This document shows, in pieces, positions 24,964-34,442 of a DNA stretch of 64,000 bases. The notes under the pieces are model-generated. The model did no database searches. It saw only the letters and a program-made list of their open reading frames with translations, and had not been told where the DNA came from. The position numbers and the translations under genes are program-made. Position 1 is the stretch's first letter. Each line of letters opens with the position of its first letter. Source of the DNA: JAXDBM01 sp963709485 (GTDB lineage Bacteria > Desulfobacterota > Syntrophia > Syntrophales > Fen-1087); assembly GCA_963709485.1 (NCBI GenBank), contig CAVPWE010000005.1:124001-188000 (forward strand). Reading direction: 5' to 3'.

Positions 24964-27111
24964 GTGAACATTCCCTCCGGTCTTGCAAAAAAACTGGCTC
25001 TGGGCCTGATGGCCGGCACGGTCGGCGCCGCCGTGGCACTGCTTTTTTTCCTGCCGGGCTGGCTGGATGCCTGGGAGGCAAAGACCTGGGACTGGCGGGT
25101 GGGCGCAATGGCCCGGCCCGCAACAACCACCGGCAAGATCCGTCTCATCCTCGTCGACCAGAACAGCCTGGACTGGGCGAGGGAGGAAAACGGCCTGGCC
25201 TGGCCCTGGCCCCGGGAAGTTTACGGCGCGATCATCCGTTTCTGTCAGCGCAGCGGCGCCAGAAGCCTGGCATTCGACGTGCTCTTCACGGAGCCCTCCC
25301 GGTACGGCGTGGACGACGACCGGGCCTTCGCCGCCGCGATCCGCGATTTCCGGCGCTTTGTCGGGGCGGCCACCCTGAGCCGGTCCGAGGGCGGCGAACG
25401 GAAATGGCCGGCCTTCGCCCCGGAACCGGCGATCCAGGTCCTCGGCCTCGATCAGTGGCTGTCGGACGGCGGCGGACAGGACGCCGTCTTTCCCCGGGCC
25501 ACCTTCCCCGTGCCGGAGGTATCCGCCGCCGCGGGCATCCTGGGCGATGTGCATCTGAACCCGGACCGCGACAACGTCTATCGGCGGGCGGCGCTCTTTC
25601 ACGTCTTTGACGGCCGGGTTCTTCCTTCGCTCGCACTGGGAAGCTACCTCGCCGCGCAGCCGGAAGCCGCCCTGAAAATCGGAAGGGGGGTTCTGACCGT
25701 CGGCAGCCGGGAGATCCCTGTCGACCGGAGCGGCCAGGCGATCCTCAATTTCCGGGGCCCCGCGGGGACGCACAAGACCTACAGCGCCGCCGCCGTTATT
25801 CAGAGCGAACTCCGAATGGCGCAGGGGGAAAAACCGGTGATCGGGGACCCGGAGGCCTTCAGGGACGCCCACGTGTTCTTCGGCTTCTCCGCCCCGGGCC
25901 TGTTCGACCTGCGCCCTACCCCCGTTTCCGGCGTGTATCCCGGCGTGGAGATCAACGCCACCCTGCTCGACAATCTGCTCGCCGGCGATTTCATCCGGCC
26001 CGTCCCTGCCGCGGCCGTCATCGGCATAACCCTGCTGATGGCGCTTCTGGCGGGACTTGCAACCTCCGCCGTGTCCGGCATCCTCAAAAGCGCCGCGGTG
26101 TACGCCTTCTTCATCGCCCTGCCGGTCCTCCTCTGCCTGGCGGCGTACCGTGAAGGTCTCTGGCTGCCGCTTGTCGTCCAGGAGACAGGCGTGGTCTTCA
26201 CCCTGTTCAGCGCCGGCCTCATCTACTACACCACGGAGGGCCGCCAGAAGATGTTCATCAAGAACGCCTTCCGGCAGTACCTGAGCCCGGCCGTCATCGA
26301 AGAGCTGATCCGGCACCCCGAGCACCTGAAGCTCGGAGGGGAACGCCGCATGCTTTCCATTTTCTTCTCCGACCTGGAAGGGTTCACCGGCATTTCCGAG
26401 GGGCTGGAGCCGGAGGCGCTCACCGCCCTTCTCAACGAGTACCTGTCCGCCATGACCGACATCATCCACGAGGAAGGCGGAACCATCGACAAATACGAGG
26501 GAGACGCCATCATCGCATTCTGGAACGCCCCGCTCACACAGCCGGACCATGCCCGCCGGTGCGTCCGCGCCGCGCTGCGGTGCCAGGACCGTCTGGCGGA
26601 AATGCGGCCCCTGTTCCGGGAGCGCCTCGGCAGGGATCTGAAGATGCGCATCGGCGTCAACAGCGGACCGGCCATTGTCGGAAACATGGGCTCCCGCACC
26701 CGGTTCGACTATACGATGATCGGCGACGCCGTGAACCTGGCATCGCGGCTGGAGGGCATCAACAAACAGTACGGGACCTACTGCATTGTCTCCGGGGCAA
26801 CGGTGGCGCAGATGGAGGCCGCCTTCCCCGTGCGCGAGCTTGCGCGCGTCGCCGTTGTCGGCCGCCGGGAGCCGGTCACCGTGTACGAACCTTTTCTGCC
26901 GGATGCGTTCGAGCGCGAGCGCGAACATCTTAACCGGTTTTCGGACGGCCTGGCGCTTTTTTACCGGGGCGATTTTCACGGCGCGGAAGCGGTCTTTTCA
27001 GGACTTGCCGGGGAAGATCCGGCCGCGCGCGCCTACCTGGCCAAATGCCGCCAACTGATCGACGAGCCGCCGGCAGACTGGCAGGGCGTCTGGATGATCA
27101 CGATAAAGTAG
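24964..27111 (+). CDS. CHASE2-domain class III adenylate/guanylate cyclase
   Basis: 715 residues. A membrane helix near the N-terminus is followed by an extracytoplasmic CHASE2 sensor (WDWRVGAMARP, RLILVDQNSLDW, LAFDVLFTEPS), three membrane helices (about 335-420), and a class III cyclase domain (about 450-640) with metal Asp residues in FFSDLEGFTG and KYEGDAIIAFWNAP and the GDAVNLASRLE motif. It should make cAMP or cGMP in response to an outside signal. A short TPR-like C-terminal segment follows. The start is GTG 24964. A Crp/Fnr protein is encoded far away at 56235, but a link is not shown. Confidence 0.92.
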   Translation: MNIPSGLAKKLALGLMAGTVGAAVALLFFLPGWLDAWEAKTWDWRVGAMARPATTTGKIRLILVDQNSLDWAREENGLAWPWPREVYGAIIRFCQRSGARSLAFDVLFTEPSRYGVDDDRAFAAAIRDFRRFVGAATLSRSEGGERKWPAFAPEPAIQVLGLDQWLSDGGGQDAVFPRATFPVPEVSAAAGILGDVHLNPDRDNVYRRAALFHVFDGRVLPSLALGSYLAAQPEAALKIGRGVLTVGSREIPVDRSGQAILNFRGPAGTHKTYSAAAVIQSELRMAQGEKPVIGDPEAFRDAHVFFGFSAPGLFDLRPTPVSGVYPGVEINATLLDNLLAGDFIRPVPAAAVIGITLLMALLAGLATSAVSGILKSAAVYAFFIALPVLLCLAAYREGLWLPLVVQETGVVFTLFSAGLIYYTTEGRQKMFIKNAFRQYLSPAVIEELIRHPEHLKLGGERRMLSIFFSDLEGFTGISEGLEPEALTALLNEYLSAMTDIIHEEGGTIDKYEGDAIIAFWNAPLTQPDHARRCVRAALRCQDRLAEMRPLFRERLGRDLKMRIGVNSGPAIVGNMGSRTRFDYTMIGDAVNLASRLEGINKQYGTYCIVSGATVAQMEAAFPVRELARVAVVGRREPVTVYEPFLPDAFEREREHLNRFSDGLALFYRGDFHGAEAVFSGLAGEDPAARAYLAKCRQLIDEPPADWQGVWMITIK

Positions 27112-27135
27112 CGAAAAACAGGCGGGGATCGAAGT

Positions 27136-28410
27136 TTACCCGGGCTCCCGGCGTCCCTTCAGGCTGATCACGACCAGGGAAATCAGCGCCAGGAGCACCA
27201 GACAGAGCTTCCAGGCGAAGTCGTAGGATCCCGTCCGGTCGTAGATGAACCCGCCGACGAGCGGTCCAAGGCTGCCGGCGGCCACCACGAAAAATGTCAG
27301 CATGCCGTAGGCGGATCCGAGCACCCGGGAGCCGAACCGGTCCGCCAGCAGATAGGGCATCAGGGTGGCAATGGAACCGTAGCCGAAGCCGAAACACAGG
27401 GCATAGCCGTAGAGGCCGTAAAGGGACCGGAACTGCATCAGAATGACGATCCCCAGGGCCATCGCGGCAAACCCGCCGCAGGCGGAGTACTTGGCATCCC
27501 GAATCCGGTCGCTGAGCCACCCGAAGAAGTAGCGTCCGGCGATGCTGCCCAAACCGATGAGGCTGAGCGAGGCGTCGGCGCGCAGGCGTTCGATGCCCTG
27601 GTCGGTCGCAAAGGCCACCTGGTGAACGAAGGCCAGCATCTCCGCCATCACGGCAATGCTGTAGCAAAAGGCAAGGGTCCAGAAACGGGAATCCCCGAAC
27701 AGCCGGGAGTACGAAACGGCAGGGGCAGGGGCGGGGGCCGGACCCGGTCCCTTTCCTTCCCCCCCGGCGGAAACCGCAGCGGGGGCTTCCCCGTCGGGCG
27801 CCAGCCCGTAATCCTCGGGTTTCGTCCGGCCCATGAAGAGCTGCGCCATGGGAATGGCGACAATCAGGACCAGGATGCCGAGGACGGCGAAGCCGGTCCT
27901 CCAGCCGTACCCTGTAACCGCAAAGCCGGCGACAAAGGGAAGGATCATCGTGGCCGCGCCGATGCCGATGGATGCGATGCCGATGGCGACGCCCCGTTTT
28001 CTCACAAACCATTTTGCGACAGAGGAATTGCAGACCACCACGCCGAAGAAGGACGCACCGGCCCCGCAGAGGATGCCGTAGGTGAGATTGAACTGCAGCG
28101 GGGTCCGGACAACGGACATGAGGAGGAAGCCCGCACCCAGCGTGGATGCGCCCAGCGTGATCAGCCACCGGGGAGCCATGCGGTCAAGCAGGCGGCCGGA
28201 AACGATTCCCCCGATCGCGTAGGACAGGATCATCAGCGATGCGCCGACGGAGATCACCGAGCGGGACCACTGCAGATCCAGGGCGATGGGCCTGACAAAA
28301 ATGCCGAAGCAGTAGCGCGAGCCGTAATTGATCCCCATGGTCAAGAACGCCGCGCCGACGATGTACCAGCCCCAGTAGATCTTTCTGCCGCCTGTCACTG
28401 CTCCGTCCAT
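27136..28410 (-). CDS. MFS transporter (oxalate/formate or monocarboxylate type)
   Basis: 424 residues with about 12 membrane helices. The start GRKIYWGWYIVGAAF and the FGIFVRPI and GAGASFFGVVVCNSSVAKWF segments are typical of the OFA/MCT-like group. It probably moves a small carboxylate. It is the last gene of the leftward TetR/acyl-CoA synthetase operon, so the cargo may be the acid activated by that synthetase; this is inference. Confidence 0.88.
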   Translation of the reverse strand: MDGAVTGGRKIYWGWYIVGAAFLTMGINYGSRYCFGIFVRPIALDLQWSRSVISVGASLMILSYAIGGIVSGRLLDRMAPRWLITLGASTLGAGFLLMSVVRTPLQFNLTYGILCGAGASFFGVVVCNSSVAKWFVRKRGVAIGIASIGIGAATMILPFVAGFAVTGYGWRTGFAVLGILVLIVAIPMAQLFMGRTKPEDYGLAPDGEAPAAVSAGGEGKGPGPAPAPAPAVSYSRLFGDSRFWTLAFCYSIAVMAEMLAFVHQVAFATDQGIERLRADASLSLIGLGSIAGRYFFGWLSDRIRDAKYSACGGFAAMALGIVILMQFRSLYGLYGYALCFGFGYGSIATLMPYLLADRFGSRVLGSAYGMLTFFVVAAGSLGPLVGGFIYDRTGSYDFAWKLCLVLLALISLVVISLKGRREPG

Positions 28411-28451
28411 CTGCTCTTCACGTTACGGGCCAACCGGATGAAGGGCCGGCA

Positions 28452-29993
28452 TTATGCGTTGATCTTGCCTTCCGACCTCAGGACGGATTTCAGCTCCTTC
28501 TTGAGGACCTTGCCCAGGATATTCTTGGGCAGCGCCGCACGGAAATCGACGTATTTCGGCACCTTGTAGGAGGCCATGTTGGACCGGCACCACTCCCGGA
28601 AGGCCTCCTCCGTCAACGTCTGACCCGGGCGAAGAACCAGGCAGGCCATGACCTCCTCTCCGTAGATTGCATCGGGCACGCCGACCACGGCCACCTCCAT
28701 CACCCGGGGATGGCGGTAGATGACGCCCTCCAGCTCCTTGGGATAGATGTTCTCCCCGCCCCGGATGACCATTTCCTTCTTCCGGTCCACGATGAAGAAA
28801 TAGCCGTCCCCATCCTGATAGCCCATGTCCCCCGTGTGGAGCCAGCCCCCGCGCAGGGTCTGCGCCGTCTCGTCCGGCCGCTTCCAGTACCCCTTCATGA
28901 CGTGGCCGCCGCGGATGCAGATTTCCCCCACCTCGCCCCGGGGAACCTCCTCATCCCGCTCGTCCAGGAGCCGGACCTCGCTTTCCGCAAAGGGGATCCC
29001 GATGGAACCGATCTTCCGGACGCCGTCGATGGGATTGGCCGTCGCGCCGGCGGTGCTTTCCGTCAGCCCGTACCCCTCGATGATGACCATGTCGAAGGCC
29101 TCCTCGAATCTGCGGATGGTCTCCACGGGCATCGGGGCGGCCCCGCACACGCCGTACCTGAGGGACGACAGGTCCAGCCCCTCGCTCCCCGGCGTGGCAA
29201 GGAGGATCTGGTAGACCGTCGGCACGCCGCTGAAGATGCTGACATGGTATTTCGCGACGCACTCCCAGAATTCCGAGGCGGAGAAGTTCCGGCGCAGGAT
29301 TATCTGGGAGCCCTTCGACAGCGGGGACGTCCCGGTGATGACCAGCCCGTTGACGTGGAACAGGGGGAGGAAGCACATGATGACGTCCGTCTCGTCGATG
29401 TTGGCGAGCAGGCTGGCCTGCCGGGAGTTGGTCAGGATGTTCCCGTGCGTGAGCAGAACCCCCTTGGGGTTGCCCGTCGTCCCGGAGGTGTAGACGATTG
29501 TGGAAACGTCATCCGGCGCGATCTCCGCGGGGGCGAGCTCGACCGGTTCCGTCATCATTTTTTCAAAGGCTGTGAAACGGTCATCCGCCGCCGCCTGTTC
29601 GATGACGTGTCGCAGAGCCGGTGTCTCGCCGATGATCTTGTCGACATGCCCCCGGTAGTTGTGATCGACGAACAGGGCCACCGCGCCCGCATCGTTCAGC
29701 AGGTACTGAATCTCCCCGGTCTGCCACCAGCAGTTCACCGGCCCGGCGATCCCCCCAATCTTGATGATCCCGAAGTAGGCGTAGTAGAACTCCGGCGAAT
29801 TGTCCATGAGGATGCAGACCCGGTCGCCTTTTCGCACACCCAGTCGCAGCAGGCCGTTGGCCATCCGGCTGCTCTGGTCGTCCAGCTCCCGGTAGGTGAT
29901 GTCCCGCTCGTAATAGCGGATGGCGATTTTGTCTTCATGGCGGCGGGCCTGGGTTTCCAGCATGTCCCGGATGTTTGCGAATGCGTTTTTCAC
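28452..29993 (-). CDS. AMP-dependent acyl-CoA synthetase (long-chain type)
   Basis: 513 residues from GTG 29993. ANL-superfamily motifs: P-loop YTSGTTGNPKG, motif GYGLTEST, HTGDMGYQDGDGY, and the C-terminal lysine near PKNILGKVLKKEL. It activates a fatty or aromatic acid to its CoA thioester through an acyl-AMP. The GTG overlaps the TGA of the TetR gene (GTGA), giving translational coupling. The upstream frame extends to 30044 but without homology. Confidence 0.93.
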   Translation of the reverse strand: MKNAFANIRDMLETQARRHEDKIAIRYYERDITYRELDDQSSRMANGLLRLGVRKGDRVCILMDNSPEFYYAYFGIIKIGGIAGPVNCWWQTGEIQYLLNDAGAVALFVDHNYRGHVDKIIGETPALRHVIEQAAADDRFTAFEKMMTEPVELAPAEIAPDDVSTIVYTSGTTGNPKGVLLTHGNILTNSRQASLLANIDETDVIMCFLPLFHVNGLVITGTSPLSKGSQIILRRNFSASEFWECVAKYHVSIFSGVPTVYQILLATPGSEGLDLSSLRYGVCGAAPMPVETIRRFEEAFDMVIIEGYGLTESTAGATANPIDGVRKIGSIGIPFAESEVRLLDERDEEVPRGEVGEICIRGGHVMKGYWKRPDETAQTLRGGWLHTGDMGYQDGDGYFFIVDRKKEMVIRGGENIYPKELEGVIYRHPRVMEVAVVGVPDAIYGEEVMACLVLRPGQTLTEEAFREWCRSNMASYKVPKYVDFRAALPKNILGKVLKKELKSVLRSEGKINA

Positions 29994-30688
29994 TTTTCTC
30001 TCCCTTCCACCGCGATCGGCTCGCGGTCCGATTGTCGGACGCACAAACCGTCGACTCCCCCGAGAATAAACTCGACCAGTTCCCGGCTGACCTCCTGCAA
30101 ATCCCCGGAACGGTCCTGCCAGATGATGTACTGATAGGCGATCCGCTCGTACATGCCCCCGATGCAGGTGGCGATGATCTCCGGGGTAAGGCCGCTGCGG
30201 AAGCGATATCCCCTCGCATCCCGCAACTGTTCCACGGCGTTCTGCACGTCCGCGATCAACTGTTTGTGCATCTTCTCCCGGTGCGATTCCACGAGATTGC
30301 TTTTTCCCACGGACTCCCGGTACAGGATGGCAATCTTCTCCGGATGCTTCCGGCAGAACTCCGTCATGAAGGCGATGCCCGATTGCCTGATCCCTTCAAG
30401 GGGGTTCTCGGCCGCCCGGAAGTGGCTGCCGATCAGGCCCCTGATTTCGTAGGCAATCTCGTCCATCAGGTGGATCAAAATGTCTTCCTTGTTCCGGAAG
30501 TTAAAATACAGCGTTCCTGTGGACACCTCCGCCGCATCGGCAATCCGCTCCATGCTGGCCTGATTGTATCCCTCGGAGGCAAACAGGCCCATCGCCGCCT
30601 TCAGAATCGCCCCGCGGCGCTCCTCCTTCTCCCGCATTCTCCTCTGGGCAGCCCGTGACAAGGTGCTGTTATTTTTTTCCTTCCTCAT
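29990..30688 (-). CDS. TetR/AcrR-family regulator
   Basis: 232 residues. N-terminal TetR HTH: RRGAILKAAMGLFASEGYNQ, then MERIADAAEVSTGTLYFNF, with a mostly helical ligand domain after it resembling FadR/acyl-CoA-sensing members. It heads an operon with acyl-CoA synthetase and an MFS transporter, so it likely controls uptake and activation of an acid and senses the CoA ester. ATG 30688 has a GGGGAG site 9 nt upstream; the frame opens further to 30799 without homology. Confidence 0.88.
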   Translation of the reverse strand: MRKEKNNSTLSRAAQRRMREKEERRGAILKAAMGLFASEGYNQASMERIADAAEVSTGTLYFNFRNKEDILIHLMDEIAYEIRGLIGSHFRAAENPLEGIRQSGIAFMTEFCRKHPEKIAILYRESVGKSNLVESHREKMHKQLIADVQNAVEQLRDARGYRFRSGLTPEIIATCIGGMYERIAYQYIIWQDRSGDLQEVSRELVEFILGGVDGLCVRQSDREPIAVEGREK

Positions 30689-31509
30689 CCGACGATTCTC
30701 CCCACCGGCTTTCAACCGTGTTTTCTCAGGCGTCCGTTTCGCGTGCAATGCCGCGCTCCGCCGCAATGCGACCAAAGACCCGCAGGGCCGCTTCAGCATC
30801 GATGGGCCTTCCGTAGCCGTTGTCGATATGCAAACGCGCAGAACCTCCGGACAGCAGACGACTTCCCGCGCATTCTGCCTGAAAATATTTATTTATATCG
30901 TTATTTTTCAATAATGACCGATCCCGGAACTGGATTTCCAACGGTGACGCGAAAAGCTCCAATCCGGATAAAATCGAACGTGATGTTGTTCATATAATTC
31001 TATTATAATAATAACTTGATATTTTATTTTCGAGTATACTTTTAACACACTCCAGCGTGAAAATAAAGACCATCGACGCAGATGATGCCGTATCTCCCGT
31101 TTTCTGAAACTCGCCATGCAGCCGGTGTCAAAGCGGCTCCGGCAACAGACAGTCCCCGGGTCAAATACATCAAAAATCACCAGTGCAACCCGTACGGTTC
31201 GCATTCATCAGGGATTGTTATGGCCGTTTCTCAGGCCCTTTGGTCACACAAGGCGCAACCAAGGGACTGGGCAGACCGGATGGAGGGCCTTTACGGGTAC
31301 AGGTCCATTGCACCCTGTGTTCTGGCCCTCTGCGTGTCGCGCCAATTCCCGACCCTTCCGGCCACAGATAAAACGAACGTCAGGCCCCGCAGACCGATGC
31401 CTCACGGCATTGTTTCGTTCGGGGAAATGCCGTTGACATTTCAGACAGACTTCCCTATATTCCGTCCGCCCGGAAGGGCCTTTCAATCCGGAACCGAATC
31501 CATGCGGCG
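30689..31509. other. Intergenic region, 820 bp
   Basis: Separates the leftward TetR operon from the rightward gene at 31510. It contains a very AT-rich block (about 30985-31050) and the promoter at 31433-31461. Frames on both strands have no family resemblance. The promoter of the TetR operon probably lies near 30700-30760. Confidence 0.5.
31433..31461 (+). promoter_or_regulatory. Sigma-70 promoter
   Basis: TTGACA (31433-31438), 17 bp, TATATT (31456-31461), 48 bp upstream of the start at 31510. Confidence 0.75.
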
Positions 31510-31836
31510 GTGTTGAGTATCCTGAGCAGTGAAGCCGTCAAATTGAAGGCCACGGTCAGCAAGGCGATCACGGACCATCAGATCACGACCACGGAATACG
31601 AGAAGATCCTTGCGATCGCCAACGCGGACATGAAAATCGACCCGCAGGAAAAGCAGCTTCTGGCCCAGTTCCAGGAGCTGATGACCAGCGGCGCAGTGAA
31701 AAGGGTGCCGGGCGGATTTTCCCGGCGGACAGCCTGTAGCGGGCGGCCGGCGGATGGATCGGGAAAGTGCCGGTCCCGCATATCCACCCGGCTTTTCAGG
31801 CTTTCTACCGATGGAGTTGGACCATGGCTGCACTGA
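31510..31836 (+). CDS. Small hypothetical protein, possibly read through past its usual end
   Basis: 108 residues in this reading. The first ~60 are helical with an acidic, TerB- or EF-hand-like look: SKAITDHQITTTEYEKIL, ANADMKIDPQEKQLLAQFQE. The final ~45 residues (from VKRVPGG) are Arg/Ser-rich and look like non-coding sequence, so the ancestral stop may have been lost near 31715. Start is GTG 31510 or TTG 31513. It overlaps the next gene slightly. Function unknown. Confidence 0.5.
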   Translation: MLSILSSEAVKLKATVSKAITDHQITTTEYEKILAIANADMKIDPQEKQLLAQFQELMTSGAVKRVPGGFSRRTACSGRPADGSGKCRSRISTRLFRLSTDGVGPWLH

Positions 31837-32372
31837 TCGCTCTCGCCGCGGTTTTTCTGCTGTTTCTCGTCCTCCTGATCCGGCGGGGAACAAATTTAAG
31901 CGCCCGGGACGTCCTGTCCAATTACCTGGACCGGACCATCGGCGGACGCACGGAAGAAGCCTATCACTGCCTGTCCGCACGAAACAAGGCGGATTGCACC
32001 CTTCAGGAATACCGGGCGCGCCATTCTCTGGGAAGCGGTCTGGTCGCCGGCCTGCTGGCGCGCAACATCTCCTTTGCCGTTGGGGAAATCGACATCGCGG
32101 ATGGCCGTGCCGAAGCGCTCGTGACCGTCACGGCGCCCGATTACCGGCTGATCCTGGGCGACATCTTTCAGGGGATCGGGCCGGACAGGATTCCCGAAAA
32201 GAATCTGGATGCCTTCCTTTTCCTCTGCCGGGAAATCGCCCGCTATCTGGACAAATACCCGCAGGGCGCCATCCCCATGAAGACCTGCACGGATTCTTAT
32301 CGCCTCATCCGGGAACGGGACGGCTGGAAGGTCTGCCTGGACGAAGGATGGGCTGACCGGCGGGACACTTGA
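31824..32372 (+). CDS. Membrane-anchored hypothetical protein
   Basis: 182 residues: one N-terminal membrane helix (ALIALAAVFLLFLVLLI) then a soluble domain with RDVLSNYLDRTIGGRTEEAY and a C-terminal YRLIRERDGWKVCLDEGW, a pattern like DUF4878/NTF2-like lipoprotein domains. It is likely anchored in the inner membrane facing the periplasm. ATG 31824 has GGAG 8 nt upstream. No function assigned. Confidence 0.65.
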   Translation: MAALIALAAVFLLFLVLLIRRGTNLSARDVLSNYLDRTIGGRTEEAYHCLSARNKADCTLQEYRARHSLGSGLVAGLLARNISFAVGEIDIADGRAEALVTVTAPDYRLILGDIFQGIGPDRIPEKNLDAFLFLCREIARYLDKYPQGAIPMKTCTDSYRLIRERDGWKVCLDEGWADRRDT

Positions 32373-32421
32373 GCGGAGGCGCGGAACGGAAGGGGCGCGG
32401 GGGAGACAGCGCCTGCACCCA

Positions 32422-33009
32422 TCACCGGTGATACTTCCGGATCGCAGCGGTGACGACGCCTCCGAGCCGCAGCTCCGTTTTTGGTTTGATGACCGGATAT
32501 TTGGGGTTTGCCGCCTCCAGAAAAACGGCCTTCCCCTGCTTCCTGAAATACTTGATCGTCCATTCGCCGTCGACCTCGGCAATCACGATGTCGCCGTTCT
32601 TCGGCTCCCGCCCTTTTTCGATAACCACCAGATCCCCCTGCAGGATGCCCGCATGGATCATGGAGTCGCCGGTCACCTGCAGCAGGAAGGACGTCTCGGG
32701 ACGGTTCACCAGATATTCGTCCAGGGACATTACGTCGCAGAGGGCCTCTTCCTCGGGGGAGGGAAAGCCGGCCTGCACGGCGCCCGCCATGGGTATGGCC
32801 AATGAGCGGCGGGTCAGCCGCAGGCGGCCCTTTGCGTCTTTTTCAAGCAAACCGTCGGCGATGAGCCTGCCGACCCAGAAATGGATCACGCTCTTGGATT
32901 TGACCTCCAGCAGGCCGAGCATCTCCGCGTAGGAGGGCATTCGCCGGTTGTCCCGGTGGAACCGGCCGATCCGACTTGCGACACTTCGCGTGGTGTGTTT
33001 TCCCGCCAT
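32422..33009 (-). CDS. lexA: LexA-family SOS repressor
   Basis: 195 residues. A winged-helix N-terminus (RIGRFHRDNRRMPSYAEML) is followed by the S24 autoprotease: cleavage site Ala80-Gly81 in AVQAGFPSP, catalytic Ser116 in GDSMIHAG and Lys153 in TIKYF. On DNA damage RecA triggers self-cleavage. An excellent LexA site lies in its own promoter. The -10 box ends 6 nt before the ATG and no ribosome site is seen, so the mRNA may be leaderless. Whether it is the main LexA or a second copy cannot be told here. Confidence 0.9.
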   Translation of the reverse strand: MAGKHTTRSVASRIGRFHRDNRRMPSYAEMLGLLEVKSKSVIHFWVGRLIADGLLEKDAKGRLRLTRRSLAIPMAGAVQAGFPSPEEEALCDVMSLDEYLVNRPETSFLLQVTGDSMIHAGILQGDLVVIEKGREPKNGDIVIAEVDGEWTIKYFRKQGKAVFLEAANPKYPVIKPKTELRLGGVVTAAIRKYHR

Positions 33010-33015
33010 GGATCC

Positions 33016-33044
33016 CGCATATAGAACGGACGTTCTATTGTCAA
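33016..33044 (-). promoter_or_regulatory. lexA promoter with embedded LexA box
   Basis: Minus strand TTGACA (33039-33044), 17 bp, TATGCG (33016-33021). The spacer is filled by the palindrome TAGAAC-N4-GTTCTA (33022-33037), which matches the GAAC-N4-GTTC form of LexA box. Bound LexA would block RNA polymerase directly. Confidence 0.85.
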
Positions 33045-33142
33045 GAGATTTTTGCGGAACGGACAGGGAAAATGTGATAAACATTCATAAATAGAATCTT
33101 GATCCCCATTGACACCGCCCCGAACGAAAGGAGGGTGAAAAC

Positions 33143-34012
33143 ATGAAGGCCATTGACGTCCAGGTGCAGACTTTCACCCGGGAAGCGATGAGGTTCCATG
33201 CCGATCTTCAGGAGATCGAGCTGATGACGCGCACCGTCTTCAAGCGGGAGTCCGCCTTCGCGGCAGAGGAGGAATTCATCGCCGGATTGCGGGCGGGCGG
33301 CGTGAAGGCCATGATGATGAGCCCCCTCGGCTGGGCCCGGGAAAATCGCGACCTGGCGCGGATCCGGGAGATGCACGACTACATGGGGCACCTGAAAAAG
33401 GCCTACCCGGACACGATTCTGGGCTGCTGGGGCGACATCGACCCGAGGCTGGGCTACCGGGGCGCGCGCGAACTGGAAAGGTGCATCCGGGACGCGGGCA
33501 TGCTGGGAATCTACACCGGCGCCATCCTGACGGGGATCCCCGTCAACGACAAGATGTACTGGCCCCTGTTCGAGGTGTGCGCCGAGGCGGGCGTTCCGGT
33601 CAAGCTGTCGGTCGGCATGACGGCCATCGGCCAGGGGAAACCCGGCGGCGGCGGGATTCACCTGAGCCGTGAAAACCCGATCCCCTACGTGGACGATGTC
33701 GCCGTGCGGTTTCCCGACCTGAAGATCATTGCCGCGCACTGCGCCTGGCCCTTTCACAACGAAATGACCGCCGTGATGATCCACAAGGCCAATGTCCACA
33801 ACGAACTCCACGGATGGTCTCCGAAATATTTCCCGCCCGAGCTGAAGCGGGAAATCGGCGGACGGCTCCAGGACCGATTCATGTTCGGTTCCGATCATCC
33901 CTGGTTTTCCTACGAGCGGCTCTTCCGGGACTGGGAAGCCGAGGGGTACAAACCGGAGGTTCTGGAAAAGGTGTACCACGGGAATGCCCGAAGGATTTTC
34001 GGGCTGAAATGA
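33143..34012 (+). CDS. Amidohydrolase family protein (Amidohydro_2)
   Basis: 289 residues, TIM-barrel metal-hydrolase type seen in decarboxylases such as ACMSD. Motifs: GCWGDIDPRLG, IIAAHCAWPFHNEMT, and FMFGSDHPWFSYE with the catalytic Asp before a Leu/Arg-rich end HGNARRIFGL. The N-terminal HxH is not clear (DVQVQ at that place), as in some members. Substrate unknown; hydrolase or decarboxylase. Ribosome site AAAGGAGGG at 33128-33136. Confidence 0.82.
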   Translation: MKAIDVQVQTFTREAMRFHADLQEIELMTRTVFKRESAFAAEEEFIAGLRAGGVKAMMMSPLGWARENRDLARIREMHDYMGHLKKAYPDTILGCWGDIDPRLGYRGARELERCIRDAGMLGIYTGAILTGIPVNDKMYWPLFEVCAEAGVPVKLSVGMTAIGQGKPGGGGIHLSRENPIPYVDDVAVRFPDLKIIAAHCAWPFHNEMTAVMIHKANVHNELHGWSPKYFPPELKREIGGRLQDRFMFGSDHPWFSYERLFRDWEAEGYKPEVLEKVYHGNARRIFGLK

Positions 34013-34048
34013 GGATTGCCTTTCGGGGCTGTTGCAAAGGGGGGAACC

Positions 34049-34414
34049 ATGAAGCGGATAATGCTGATTTCAATTCTGGTCGCGGCCCTGACGGCGGGGG
34101 CATGGCAGGTCTCCCGCGCGGAGACCTTCACCTGCAACCGGTCGTCCGGCCAGGCGGCTTCCTGCACCGTGGATGACGGGGCCTGGGAGAAAGACGGCAA
34201 GGTGATCTTCTCATGCGGCGATTCGGCGGGCGCCGCTCCCCGGGAGATTGCCTGCAACATGATGTACGCGCCGCTTCAGGGATACACCTATACGGGCGTG
34301 CTGGGCTACAACTGGGCTTGCGGGGCCGGCATCACCGTGTCGCACCCCGAGCTGCAGGACCATCGATCCATGTGCGGCAAAATCTGCGGAGCCTGCGACG
34401 GCGGATGGCAATAG
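34049..34414 (+). CDS. Small secreted cysteine-rich protein
   Basis: 121 residues. A signal peptide (KRIMLISILVAALTAGAWQ, cut near SRA) is followed by a mature part with eight or more Cys (TCNRSSGQAASC, FSCGDS, IACNMM, WACGAG, MCGKICGACDGGW). The pattern suggests disulfides or a metal site in the periplasm. No family recognised. The remnant described next follows by 28 bp. Confidence 0.65.
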   Translation: MKRIMLISILVAALTAGAWQVSRAETFTCNRSSGQAASCTVDDGAWEKDGKVIFSCGDSAGAAPREIACNMMYAPLQGYTYTGVLGYNWACGAGITVSHPELQDHRSMCGKICGACDGGWQ

Positions 34415-34442
34415 CCGCCGGACGCTTCGGGTGGAGAAAGAC

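Noticed and set aside
24727..26979. Very long open frame antisense to the CHASE2 cyclase
   Set aside because: No family resemblance; high GC and codon bias of the real gene suppress stops on the opposite strand. Same for antisense frames at 37870-39399, 39987-41504, 43088-44563, 53657-55303 and 61989-63389.
31082..31516. 144-residue rightward frame in the 820-bp gap
   Set aside because: Composition not protein-like (Arg/Pro/His-rich), no ribosome site, contains the promoter of the next gene.
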